Position numbers and translations under genes: made by a program. Below are positions 11,750-21,924 of a DNA stretch of 64,000 nt, one piece after another. The DNA comes from Pseudoscleropodium purum (taxonomy: Eukaryota; Streptophyta; Bryopsida; Hypnales; Brachytheciaceae): contig OZ017795.1 in the NCBI GenBank assembly GCA_963969395.1, positions 15,996,001-16,060,000 of the forward strand. Direction: 5' to 3'. Each line of letters starts with the position of its first letter. The first letter of the stretch is position 1. The notes under the pieces were generated by a model. It was not told where the DNA came from. It made no database searches and saw only the letters and a list, made by a program, of their open reading frames with translations.

Positions 11750-14327
11750 ATTCCAAAGCCCCTAGCAAAGCGAAAAACAACCAATTGACAACCATTCCAA
11801 TATAAACATGAAACAATTTTCATGTCCAAAGCCAGTAACAAAATTTAATCCTATCTGATACTACAAAAATGTGTACATCAGTGCCGTGCCAAAGTGTGCA
11901 ACAATGGTGATTATATACTCAAGAGAGACCTACAAGTAGAAGATTCCACCAACAGCTAATGAAAGTCTCACTACCTTGAAGCCACGTCTCGCAAGCAACT
12001 AGTAAATTGTGTGTACGATTGATGCTAATTCAATCACCATAGAAAAGACTACAACTCCATTTGACAAAAGAAGCTTCAGTATCCCTAATTTGGTGGCACA
12101 ATAAATCTTGAATGACAATGCTAATTAGAAAAAAAAAAAAAAAATCTAATGCAAGCAAGAAATCTAAAGCTTCTAGAGGTTGAGGAGGTTATGAAGGTTT
12201 AGAATGGGATGGCACTGGTGACACGAGGATAAACCACTCGGTTGGGGTGGTGCAACAGATGCCGAGCCTTTTGTTTCTTGAAGGAGTACAATGCCGCTCA
12301 TGGCCATTCCACCACAGCCGTGACAAGAAACGCTACGATTCTGAGTGTTGGGCCGATGACCTTGCAATGGCAAGGGTTACATTTTGTCATGTCCCACATT
12401 GCACGCACGACAGAATGGCCATCATTTAGAGTTTTAGGGGACTCAGGGCCAAATCTTGCTCTCTCTCGCTCGATCCCTTTCTCTCTCTCTCTCTCAATTC
12501 CAAGCTTTCTAATGTACCAAGAACGAGTGCCTTCTATGGACTTTGCAGAACAAGTGCAATCTCCTCTCCAAACCAAATTACGAAACCTGATTGTTGGTTA
12601 TACCAAGAACAATAGGGTGAGGATCTTAACCATGGCATGCGACAGTTGAATGGAGGGTCCTGAATAAGAAGTAGGGTCTTCACCGGAGCACAGACACGCT
12701 AAGGGCATCACAATGGTCCTAAGTTGATTCTATCATCTGCTAGTCTAGATGCTCTCATGAAGGCTTTACATAGTTGTTTGCATCTGTTTTAACCCCTTTG
12801 AGCTTCAAAATCCATATTTTAGATGATGAATACAATGATTTAAAATTCCCTTTTTTTCCAAATAACTTTTCATTCGTCCAAATTCATTTTTGAATCTCTA
12901 AATGACAATATTCGTTTCTAACAAATTGGATGAATTGTAGGTAATTAATGTATTTGTTCAAGATACTGGTGATGAAGGGTATGAACAATCAACACATCTT
13001 TGCAAATTTTATTAAAAAATTCTTGAACAAAGGTTCAACAAATGATAAATATAAACATAATTTTGCAATATTTTTCTTCTTTTTATAAAATAAGAATTAT
13101 AAAAAATAGAATTTTCTAAGAAATTTGGCATCTCTTTGATCATTATTTATATACAATATTATAATAAGAATGAGTACTTTATTGAAAAATGAATAGAGGT
13201 TCCTAAAGAAATTGTGGCCATATGATTAGTAGAACAAATAAAGTGCTTAATCTACCTTCCATCCATTCAAAGACAAATCTTTAGGGTTGTTATGCCATGT
13301 GTTGTTTTGACGCCAAGCTCTAAATATAGTAGCAATTGTTTTTTGTTTTTTTATTCCATATAGGTTTAGTGTATGTACTTACTTGCAAAGTGGCAAGAAG
13401 ATTTGAGGTGAGCTATGAGGTGCTTTGCAATTATTCATGGTCTCCAAAATGAAATCGCTTCTCTTTAAAGTTCTTGCATATTTTTCTCTTATAATTGTTG
13501 CAAACCAAATAATGAAATTGGACTAAAGTAGAAGTACCTATTATAGACAGGCCTCCTATAATTGCTTCTTAGGCTAACCTATTTTGAACATCAAGTGGAT
13601 GCAATGGTCATTGAAAAAGATTCTTGGTTTGTTACTTTTTGTTCACTCATCTCTCTTCCTTCTTGGCCTAGGAAAAAGTGCCAAAGCTAACCACAATAGG
13701 TGAGTCTATGAAACTAAAATGGGTTAGTGTGCAAATACACTTTTACATTCAATAAAATATTCAATTTTGAAGAATTTTTTTTGTTTTTTTGGCATTCTTC
13801 CACAACCTTTTTTTTGGACATATTGAAAACAGTTCCTCATAACTTTCCCACATCATCCAAACTGAAATGCTTAAGTTATCCAAAATAGGTACTTGTACCT
13901 TAAAATGATGAAACAAAATAATACAATTATAGAATTGAATGAAGAAATCACATGTCTAATGATTTTCAAGCAACGAGATAAGGTATGAACAAAATGAAGC
14001 AAAGATGTTAATGTTTATACATATGCAATGCCATAGCCATCAAAGAAACGATACATTTAGAACATATATTAAGTGCAAGCAAAGTACTAAGCATTTGATA
14101 AACATGAGTATAGCAAAGGAAAAGAAGATAGTTGCAACTTGGGCAAAGGAGCATCAATTTGCTACAAAGTCTCAAGATTTTAGATCATAGAAGTTTTATA
14201 GCCCAAGTTCTTGTTGCATTTACTATTAGAATAAAAGTATAGAAAGTAGGAAACTCCAACACGCTTGAAGTAGCTACTTAATTAGTATGGCTCAAAGATC
14301 CTCAATTAGACCAATTGTAGACCTAAG
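11750..14327. repeat. Segmental duplication, copy 1 left part (partner 59768-62093)
   Basis: The sequence runs colinear with 59768-62093 with several indels, for example extra sequence around 13195-13370 and 13545-13900 that the partner lacks. The alignment stops exactly at the 8-bp GACCTAAG where the hAT element begins, and resumes at 30770. It contains the small-membrane-protein remnant and otherwise no gene. Confidence 0.85.
12188..12430 (-). pseudogene. Small plant membrane protein remnant, copy 1
   Basis: On the minus strand a frame reads CHCKVIGPTLRIVAFLVTAVVEWP, then a TGA, then AALYSFKKQKARHLLHHP and RVVYPRVTSAIPF before a TAA. The layout is a hydrophobic membrane segment, a basic linker and a conserved-looking C-terminal VVYP..NAIPF tail. 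I recall this tail from small uncharacterised plant membrane proteins but cannot name the family. The partner copy (60228-60472) has no stop at this TGA but has a TAG elsewhere, so the two copies decayed independently. A CT/GA microsatellite at 12471-12500 lies on the 5' side. Confidence 0.45.
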
Positions 14328-14393
14328 CAGGGTTGTCAAACTGGACGGACAGACCGTCTGTCCGTCCGTCCGATTGAAGTTGTGTCCGTCCGA
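14328..14393. repeat. Left hAT terminus: inverted repeat and TCCGTCCG subterminal cluster
   Basis: The terminal CAGGGTTGTCAAACTGGACG is followed by GTCTGTCCGTCCGTCCG and a further TCCGTCCG. The mirror-image cluster is at the right end. Such subterminal repeats are where hAT transposases usually bind. Confidence 0.9.
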
Positions 14394-14482
14394 AATGGTC
14401 AACGGGCAGCTGACTTTTAGCGGATGAAAAATCACCCAATGGAAACGAAAATCGTCAACACGTGGCGTCCAGCATGGCATTA

Positions 14483-14570
14483 GGGCGGGGACGTATTCTA
14501 GGGCGGGGACGTACTCCTGGGTGGGGACTTGTTCTAGGGCGGGGACGTATTTCGGGGCGGGGACGTATTT
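14483..14570. promoter_or_regulatory. GC-rich motif array at the left end
   Basis: Five direct copies of GGGCGGGGACGTAT or close variants occur every 17-20 bp, one of them degenerate (GGTGGGGACTTG). On the opposite strand they read (G)TACGTCCCCGCC and point to the left terminus. The mirror arrangement is found at 30448-30566. Confidence 0.85.
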
Positions 14571-16111
14571 CAAATCTAATCCAACAAATTTGACTAAAAA
14601 ATTGATAATATTTTGCTTGTAATTGAATTTAGAAGGAATTTTGGATTTCCCCTTTCAAAATTTGTAAAAAAATAATGGAGATAACATTGATGAATCTAAC
14701 CGTATGGATGGAATCTAAAACTCTAAATCTATAACTTTCCTTTGTATGTGACTTTCGAAATATTATTTGAAACCACACATTATAACGGTTTTTTCCAAAA
14801 TTCTCAATTCTAGAGATGACTCTGGACGTTCATGGGATAATGTTGGATCTTCATTTAGCCATTTTTCACCTGGTTCATATACTTAGAAATGGTGAAACAT
14901 CTTGTCTAATTGAATATAGTCTTCTTACTTTTATATCTTACATTTTAACTCCTAAAGGACCAAGATCATTTGTTTGTCCAAAACCACTCAAAATTGCCCC
15001 TTCTGTTGCATTCATCTAACAAAACAAACAAACAAATAAAAAATAGAATCTAATTGTAGGATCTTATACTTTACTTGACTGAAATCATATGGTAAAAATT
15101 TATGAAGTCTTTGGTAAACCTAAACCGTAATCCCCCCCCCAAAAAAATTATTACTCCACGCCCTTCTAAACCTAAACTAACACACTCCCAAATATTTTTT
15201 TAATCCATCAATTTTAGCCAAATGCAAAAACAAACCCTCCCTATCTTTTTCCATTGCATCAAGTCCCTCTAACAATAAATCCACAGTCCCACACACTCCG
15301 AAATTTTTGAATCTTCCACCAACTTCCACCAAATCTAAACCCACGTACTCCCCCCAAAAAATTCAATCCAACAAATCCCTAAAAAATTAAAATCTTAAAC
15401 TTAAACCCTCTTTTTTCTATTTTGCATTCCACAAAGACTCAACAAACCTAAACCCCAAGTCCGGAAGTCCCCAACATTTCCATTTTTTTCTTTCCATAAA
15501 GACTCTCCAAACTGAAATCCACATGCTTTGAAATTTTTCTTAATTCTCCAATTCACTCCCTCCCTCCAAGACTAGAACTTTTGACTGTAATACTCCCAAT
15601 TTTTTGTATTCTACAAATTTTTTCCAAAACAAAGCTCACACTTTTTTAAAGGAAGCCCACACTTGTTTAATTCTTTGCAGGAATAAGTATTGTTTTAGTT
15701 TTAGCCAACATTATACCCTCCAATGAAATAAAGTAATCCTATTTGTTTCAACTTTCAAACTGTCCATATCTCCTAATCTTCCAAGCAAAAATATCGGGAA
15801 TTCATTTCACATCTTTTTAAATTAGCATACTGCAAAATCCTATCGTTATATGTGTTTAATTTTTTTATTTTATTACATTTTGGTCCTCGCAGTAAAAATG
15901 GCAATTTTGGAATGTTTATAGTAAAAAAATACTCCAAAACATTAAGTAATTAAGGTAAACGCAAGTGTCAAAAAATTTTTACTTTTTTAAAATAATATAA
16001 TTCTCGGATAATTCCAAGTACATAAAGCATGTTCAAAGAACTCACACTACGTCCTTCATAACCTCTTCTTCTTCTACCACCTCTTCTAGAATATATACGA
16101 CTTTTAAACTC
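14571..16111. other. AT-rich non-coding part of the hAT element
   Basis: No gene is visible. 14950-15070 (CTCCTAAAGGACCAAG, then CACTCAAAATTGCC) is repeated inside the element at 19788-19915. 15120-15660 is pyrimidine-rich with many CCAAACC/TCTAAACC words. Confidence 0.55.
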
Positions 16112-17122
16112 CTATCTACGATAACAACATTCTGGCATTAGCCAACCGTACGGTGGTTTTCTCAATGTCTCCAGAACATCTCCTATAGTTGCCCGATCAT
16201 TCACATCTTCCTTCTGCAAGCTTTGAAGATGTGTTTTAAGTAATGCATAATTCATGCATTTTTCTTTAACGAAGTACTGGGAATCCCACTCCTCATTCCA
16301 AATCTTTTGTGCTATCCATCCTGCGGAATATGTATCAGCTGCTACACTATACAGATGCCTTCGTTGCATCACTTCCAGCGAGTTCTCTGAACCTATACTT
16401 TCGTATACATAGAACAATTCTGGAGCAACAAATTTTTTCACCTGCTTTATTTTCGCTAGCTTTTCCATGCTGTCATAGCCATATTTTGATGGCTCCTTCT
16501 CCACAACTCGGCTTGATATTCCCCAATCACATATACCAATGTATATTCTATTCTTCTTCCAAGGGTCAAAATGTAGCAACACATTGGATGGAGATAAATC
16601 GTTGTGCATGTAGTTCTCATTGTGACATTTCCAGACTGTCACAAGCAAGGACAACGCCAATGTAACGCGATTTTTCCTATACGTTGCAATCCATTCCAGT
16701 TGCGCTTTGCTCAGCTCTGAGTCGTGTTGCTTAACAATGTCTTCGATTTCGAGCACCTCAGAAACCTTGTTGTCCATATTCTTCCAAAAACTTGCCAAAA
16801 ATCCACCATTCCACCACAACGAATAACCGGCCATTGTTTTGGGATTCAAATACGAAAGTCTGATGATGCCCGGATGCTTCACGGGACATCCTCCAGCCTC
16901 ATTTATGATTTCCAAACGTTTTTTCTTCTGATTCTCTTCTTTGAGACGTTTCTCGGCAAAATCCATCCACATTGGCATGTTGTTCAGTCTTGTGATGTGC
17001 ACCTTCATCACAGTCCCATACCTTCCTTCCGTTATAAATCCCGGCATCTGTACAACTTTTATTGAGCTGTCAAGCCATTGAAACGTTCCACTAACGCAGT
17101 GCGTCAATACAGCATTCTCCAT
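16112..17122 (-). CDS. Protein-kinase-domain protein of the hAT element (C-terminal portion of a split gene)
   Basis: This frame is a divergent eukaryotic protein kinase. Residues from the frame's first Met: a glycine loop ITEGRYGTVMK at 30-40; a Lys in FAEKRL (K58) where the ATP-anchoring Lys belongs; HND at 173-175 in place of HRD with the catalytic Asp kept; N180; DWG at 199-201 in place of DFG with the metal-binding Asp kept; APE at 233-235; and the F-helix Asp263. The key catalytic residues are therefore present and activity is plausible. The substrate is unknown. The frame continues upstream without a shift into 17147-17689, separated only by one TGA (17147-17149) and eight codons, so both were probably one protein of about 525 residues. 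The TGA follows GCA and precedes GGA, and a CGA-to-TGA change would explain it. Readthrough or separate translation from this Met is possible. Confidence 0.8.
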   Translation of the reverse strand: MENAVLTHCVSGTFQWLDSSIKVVQMPGFITEGRYGTVMKVHITRLNNMPMWMDFAEKRLKEENQKKKRLEIINEAGGCPVKHPGIIRLSYLNPKTMAGYSLWWNGGFLASFWKNMDNKVSEVLEIEDIVKQHDSELSKAQLEWIATYRKNRVTLALSLLVTVWKCHNENYMHNDLSPSNVLLHFDPWKKNRIYIGICDWGISSRVVEKEPSKYGYDSMEKLAKIKQVKKFVAPELFYVYESIGSENSLEVMQRRHLYSVAADTYSAGWIAQKIWNEEWDSQYFVKEKCMNYALLKTHLQSLQKEDVNDRATIGDVLETLRKPPYGWLMPECCYRR

Positions 17123-17146
17123 CGATTCCTTCCATGGTAATTTTCC

Positions 17147-17689
17147 TCATGCCCGTGATTTTGAAAAACCTTGGCAAAATGTCTCGATCATCGATAGTTT
17201 TGCAAAAAGTTCCTCGTCTGCAACATCCCAGTCAGTTCTATTCTCTTTTTTATTAGCATCGTAACGCCATTGCATCACGATATTTGTTGCCAAAGCCTTC
17301 ACAGTTTTTTCAAGCCACTCCGAAGCTAACCAATAATCTTGGTAATTGTTGAAGTCTTCAGATGATTCCATAGTCACTTCAATCTCGTAACGTAGCTTCT
17401 CCAAGAGTTCATGGTAACCATTTTCGTTCTTGCTGACGTACTCCCTCTCCAACATTGCTAAACTCCGTCGTCGATAAAAATCCACACCTATTGATCGTGC
17501 CTTTTGTGTGTACTCTATCGGAGGCCAATCGGGTCGTGCCGGTTTTACTTTCTTATGACTTGATGATGTCGGATTCGAAGATGATGACGGTTGAGTGCTC
17601 TGTTCGGCAACAACTATTTCTTCGATGGGCACATCCAAGTCCCAGGCCATTGGGCGTTTTCCCGTCGAACCACTTCCTGATGCAGCCAT
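17147..17689 (-). CDS. N-terminal portion of the hAT-borne kinase gene
   Basis: I start at the Met followed by AASGSGSTGKRPMAWDLDV. The frame is open 16 codons further upstream, but those codons look like leader. The protein begins with a Ser/Thr-rich, low-complexity stretch containing a basic patch (SSSHKKVKPARP). A mostly helical region follows, rich in Glu, Tyr and Trp (for example YHELLEKLRYEIEV and WLASEWLEKTVKAL). I recognise no named domain. It ends at a TGA in frame with the kinase domain, which suggests this is the regulatory half of a kinase split by one point mutation. A TATATA lies about 150 bp upstream (17839-17844), with the GC-rich motif array beyond it. Confidence 0.7.
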   Translation of the reverse strand: MAASGSGSTGKRPMAWDLDVPIEEIVVAEQSTQPSSSSNPTSSSHKKVKPARPDWPPIEYTQKARSIGVDFYRRRSLAMLEREYVSKNENGYHELLEKLRYEIEVTMESSEDFNNYQDYWLASEWLEKTVKALATNIVMQWRYDANKKENRTDWDVADEELFAKLSMIETFCQGFSKSRA

Positions 17690-17838
17690 AGTATTCGAAA
17701 AAAAATTCGAAAATCTCCCGTACAAATAAAGCGCCACACCTGTGCACCCTCCGACTCACTGTATAGGCCGCAAATCGCGAACTAACACGTGAGGCTAAAA
17801 GTGAAGGCCTGACAATGTCAAAATGAGCAAAAAAAAAA

Positions 17839-17844
17839 TATATA
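17839..17844 (-). promoter_or_regulatory. TATA box of the kinase gene
   Basis: TATATA on the minus strand lies about 150 bp upstream of the chosen start at 17689. It sits between that gene and the shared motif array at 17860-17998. Spacing resembles the other hAT-borne genes. Confidence 0.5.
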
Positions 17845-17859
17845 GGGAAGGCAAAAACC

Positions 17860-17998
17860 ACTTCCCCGCCCACCCCGCGAGTATGTCCCCGCCCTGCCCC
17901 CAGTTCGTCCCCGCCCTGTCGCGAGTACATCCCCGCTTGTACCCAGTACGTCCCCGCCCTGGATGCGAGTACGTCCCCGCCCCTGCCTTGACGTCCGC
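17860..17998. promoter_or_regulatory. GC-rich motif array in the divergent promoter
   Basis: At least five copies of GTACGTCCCCGCC or one-base variants lie between the divergent kinase gene and the short coiled-coil gene. The motif points towards the plus-strand gene. It combines an ACGT core, the type bound by plant bZIP factors, with a CCCCGCC box. The same array type marks both element ends and the other two promoters. Confidence 0.85.
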
Positions 17999-18007
17999 GC
18001 TCCTCGG

Positions 18008-18014
18008 TATAAAA
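18008..18014 (+). promoter_or_regulatory. TATA box of the short coiled-coil gene
   Basis: TATAAAA lies 130 bp upstream of the chosen start at 18144 and just downstream of the motif array. It is a good match to a plant core promoter. Confidence 0.65.
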
Positions 18015-18143
18015 GGCCGTGCCTGCTTCCTCACTTTCTGCCCTCTGAACTCCCTCGTGCACCACCTCTGAGCTGGTTGTCTGGGCGTCTCAGTGGGCCC
18101 TACATCACATTCCACGTCATTTTTGTTGCACAAACATCGTGCG

Positions 18144-19058
18144 ATGGACACATCACCACGGATGACGAAAAACGAGCGAGACAAAACAAGAAAGAGAAGT
18201 GGACAGGTACAGAAGAAGCGGATGCATGTTTTACGAAATCTGTTAAAAATTGCTTTCAAGGGGTGGGAGGAAGTACAGAACCCGTGGAGCATGGACACGT
18301 GTGCAGATTACATTGAGTGGTGTCACATCGATAAGGCCTTTCCTGAAGAACGACACCACTACTACCGATACTTCCACAAAGCAAATTTGCGATATTGCAT
18401 GAATGATGCATTCAAAAATCGGTGCATTGAAGTCTACCAAGTCCTTTACAATAGAGCGAAGGTGGAGCGCAATGAAGTTCACCTTTTCATTGCAAGAGGA
18501 GTACACGCAGAGGTCACGCTAGGGAAGAGGGTGGATTGGTCAACCATCAAGGAGAGAGGTTCCAAAATAAAAGTTCCTCATCCAAGCAATGGATTGATTC
18601 CAATGGGTGTTCTAACGTTTCCCGAAGGTGGGTTGGGGCACTTGAAGACAATCGTAAATCCTCCTACAGCTCATGATGACACCGAGGATTCTACGACGGA
18701 TGACAATTCAGATGGAGCACGTACTCCACCGCATCCTCTGACGGCCAAAGGGGAACAACGTGGTAGGCGGAGGAGGGCCCTACAATATGCTCGAGATCCT
18801 CAACCTCAACATGAAATCCAAAATGAAGTGCACGAGGAAGTTTACGCACAACCCACTGAAAATAGAAGAAATGTATATGATACAATCTCGGCCTTGAGGA
18901 ACGAACTTGCTGAAAAACACGAAGAAATTAATCGTCTGCACGATTACAGGCACACGTCGAGGGCGGCGTTGGAAGAAAAGAACCAAGTCATTAGCAATCT
19001 CAGACAAGAAATTGCACGATTGGAACATGCTTTAGAGCTTGCTACATCAAGGAATTAG
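18144..19058 (+). CDS. Coiled-coil protein of the hAT element, short paralogue without RING
   Basis: The start is the Met before DTSPRMTKNERDKTRKR. The frame is open 17 codons upstream, but similarity to the paralogue begins at this Met. The protein begins with a strongly basic segment that looks like a nuclear localisation signal. A conserved domain of about 190 residues follows, including MDTCADYIEWCHI, NRCIEVYQVLYNRA and VDWSTIKERGSKIKVPHP. Then come an acidic/Ser-Thr linker and a C-terminal coiled coil (AALEEKNQVISNLRQEIARL). The first 210 or so residues are very close to the minus-strand gene at 21878-23311, with almost identical DNA over the VDWSTIKERG part. It ends where the paralogue continues to its RING, so it could pair with the long form through the coiled coil and modulate it. 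I recognise no characterised family. Confidence 0.75.
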   Translation: MDTSPRMTKNERDKTRKRSGQVQKKRMHVLRNLLKIAFKGWEEVQNPWSMDTCADYIEWCHIDKAFPEERHHYYRYFHKANLRYCMNDAFKNRCIEVYQVLYNRAKVERNEVHLFIARGVHAEVTLGKRVDWSTIKERGSKIKVPHPSNGLIPMGVLTFPEGGLGHLKTIVNPPTAHDDTEDSTTDDNSDGARTPPHPLTAKGEQRGRRRRALQYARDPQPQHEIQNEVHEEVYAQPTENRRNVYDTISALRNELAEKHEEINRLHDYRHTSRAALEEKNQVISNLRQEIARLEHALELATSRN

Positions 19059-21093
19059 TTAGCAATATCCAATTACATAGCTATCTCGAGGTTTTTAAAT
19101 TTTCATGTTCTTTTTTAGTTCTGTACAGTTGTGCTCATGTAATGAGACAATTTTTATCAATATATTCATATTCTACGGTATTACCCATCCAAAATACAAA
19201 AATTATTTTTGGCTAAAGACGTGTCACTTGCAAAATTGGATTGCTTCATTTCATATACATTTATTGTGTTGGTTTAGGGTTCATACTTATTTTTACTTAA
19301 ACATCTCATATCTTGACCATACTTTTGTAAAGTACTGAACTTCAAGGATGTTTGGTTGAATTTTTTATAAAACAATTCTTTTTGAATTTTTGAATTTTTA
19401 ATAACATACCCAAAAATTGGCTTTTTGCACAATGTCTTTTTAAAAAATAACCCTGGTCCATTAGGTGTTAATGCAATAAATAAAAAATTTAGAAAAAAAA
19501 TTAAATTACATAATTCATATAAATATTAATTAGGGCGTGAATTCTAATCCAGCAATGTGTACATTGAAATGTGTCTTTCAATATAATTTTTACTTTTTTT
19601 ACTTTTTTAATTCTATTTTGTGATCTAATTGTCAAACTTTTGCATTCATAAGAAATTCATTTTGCTCTTTTGCAAACTTTTAGACATTTCATATGTATAC
19701 AGTGCCATTTTAATTTTTTAGGTGTGTATTTGTATTGTATGCACATTCCTTATGAATTGAATAGCTCCCGTTTTTTGTGAGTTAAAGTGTAATCCCTAAA
19801 GGGCCAAGGCCTTATCTAGCCCAAAAACACTCAAAACTGCCATTTCTATAGCAAAGACTAAGAAAATATTGAAATTCATTTATTTTCACATCTAACCGTA
19901 GGATATTACACCTGACTAGTATAAACTAGTGTGGGAAAAAAACCAAAAATTGTGATTGAATAAATTGCAAGATATTTGTGTTTAAAGTAGAAAAAGCAAG
20001 CTTTTCCACACATTGAGCAACTGGATTTTTTGACTTTGAACATTTTCAACTTAAAATTTTTGCACTACAAAGCTCCGAGCTTTAAATCTTCATAGTGGAG
20101 ATTAGAGTTCAGAGTCCAAAGAAAAAAAAAAAAAAATGAAAACTTAATTTTCATTCTTAAAACAATTGGCAACTAGAAATACGTACTAGACAAAATGAAA
20201 ACCTAAAATATCAATATGGGGTAGATGGAATTAAAATGCACTAATCCAATAGGAAGATTGTTCTACAAAGTAAATCAAACCACTCAAATTTATTTTTTTT
20301 GGAAAAAATGCAAAGCATGCATTGACAAATGAATCGTGCAAGTCGTTTTTTCCAAGAACATGCTGTAATTGCCAGAAAAACTAGAATGTCCATAACTTCC
20401 TCATACCAAATCCAAATGAAATTAATCAAAGCTTTCCAGATAGACAAAAATTTAATCTATGAGAAAAAAAATTCCGCAGAAAAAATTCAAAGTATGCCGA
20501 AAATTTTTTGGCTGACCGAACTGCCTCTTGTCCACTATTTTGAGCTTATTTGGGCATAATTTTTGTTCCCATACACCTATTGAAAAAAAATTATATTTCC
20601 ATGAAGCTTATCAATTTTTTTCTCTGAAAAAAGGCATTGTGAAAAATCTGGACGAAAATTCAGCCCGTACATACTTGCCCAAAAATGCATTTGTCTCCCT
20701 TAGGAACAATGGGACTTTTTGAATTCATAACTCCCAAACCCCCAAACTCCTTCAAAGGTGTCATGATTTGACTTTGGACACTTGGACGGGGACGTTGGGC
20801 TGGGACTCAGGGATTCAAGAAACCAAAAACATTTTAAAGTTGCATTACCAAGAAATCATTTCCAGTTGTATGCACCTTAAACTTTAAAAATGAAAGTAAT
20901 ACGTAGGTCATAAAAAGAGCATTTTTATTTCATATGTGTCGCACAATATGGTATTGAAAAATTGGACAAAGTCAACAATGTAATCAAACAAAGTTCCACA
21001 CATATAATAGTAGCTAAAAAGATAAAAACTAGCAGCCTTTACATAGCTATATATTTACATTTTTCCAAATGCTTGAAGTACGCAAAAGTGCAC
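19059..21093. other. Non-coding AT-rich part of the hAT element
   Basis: No gene is visible. 19788-19915 repeats 14950-15070. One stray copy of the GC motif (GGACGGGGACGTTGGG) lies at 20784-20800. Poly-A and poly-T runs are frequent. Confidence 0.5.
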
Positions 21094-21924
21094 TTAGTCC
21101 AAATGAACTAGGCTATTTGCGGTACCACTTGTACCGGCCTCGGTGTCATGCGTCCCGGACATTGGAATATCATCTTCATTGGAGTCCAAACGAAGTCGCC
21201 GCATTGCACCGCGTGTTCGTCTTGCTGGTCCATCCTCCTCCAGTAGGCCCCTCAGAATTTGAGATTGTTGAAGTTCTTGAAGAGCTATACGAGTTCCCGG
21301 ACTGTGTTCTTCTAGCAAGAAGTCTACAGCATCATTTCTAAATTGCTCTCTCCATTCAGATTCAGACATCATTACTCTTTCTCGTGCGGTAGGAGGTACA
21401 TATTCACCAGGATCCACAAGTTGAACTCCGTCGTCATCGGTGATACGTTGTCCGTCGTTGCCCCAAATCCAACCCTTTGGATGTGGTCCAAATCGAAATT
21501 GATGCTCATTTCCATCCCAATAGCCATTGAAGTATTGGTAGAAGAAATTTCTTCTTCCTTCACTAATAGCGTCCGTGCCTTTAATCAAATTGTGGCACAC
21601 ACGAACAACTTCAGTTGGGTTTGATTCCCATCCCCAGTTGTTGGAAAGCCCAGAGACCTCTAAAGAGTGATACTTATAACGCCAATTCCAAATGAGGTCT
21701 TCTCCCCATTTCTGTGGATGATCTGGAGCATTCATTACATCAAATTCCCAGCTTGGCGGCATATGCTCGTACAAGCCAAATAGCTTGTACAAACGCTCAT
21801 GGAAAGGAGCCTTGCAAAGTACGCAATGCCTTCGATTGACCATTAATGCAATCAAACAAATTGGATGATACAAATGCTCACATGTGCCCAATTGGAATCC
21901 ACCTTCGGGGCCAAAGGCATTCAA
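21094..21924 (-). pseudogene. RING-finger C-terminal half of the long coiled-coil gene (frameshifted)
   Basis: This frame carries the second half of a RING-H2 zinc finger, TCEHLYHPICL followed ten residues later by CVLC. The first CPMC pair is in the neighbouring frame just upstream. Joined, the pattern is C-x2-C-x14-C-x-H-x2-H-x2-C-x10-C-x2-C, a canonical RING, which in eukaryotes usually means a ubiquitin E3 ligase recruiting an E2 enzyme. Downstream is a Trp-rich region (PKGWIWGNDGQ, NWGWESNP) and an Arg-rich, acidic tail that I do not recognise. The frame has no good ATG near its start. It is entered only through the frameshift caused by a 7-bp tandem duplication (TCAAACA twice, 21921-21934). 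Confidence 0.75.
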
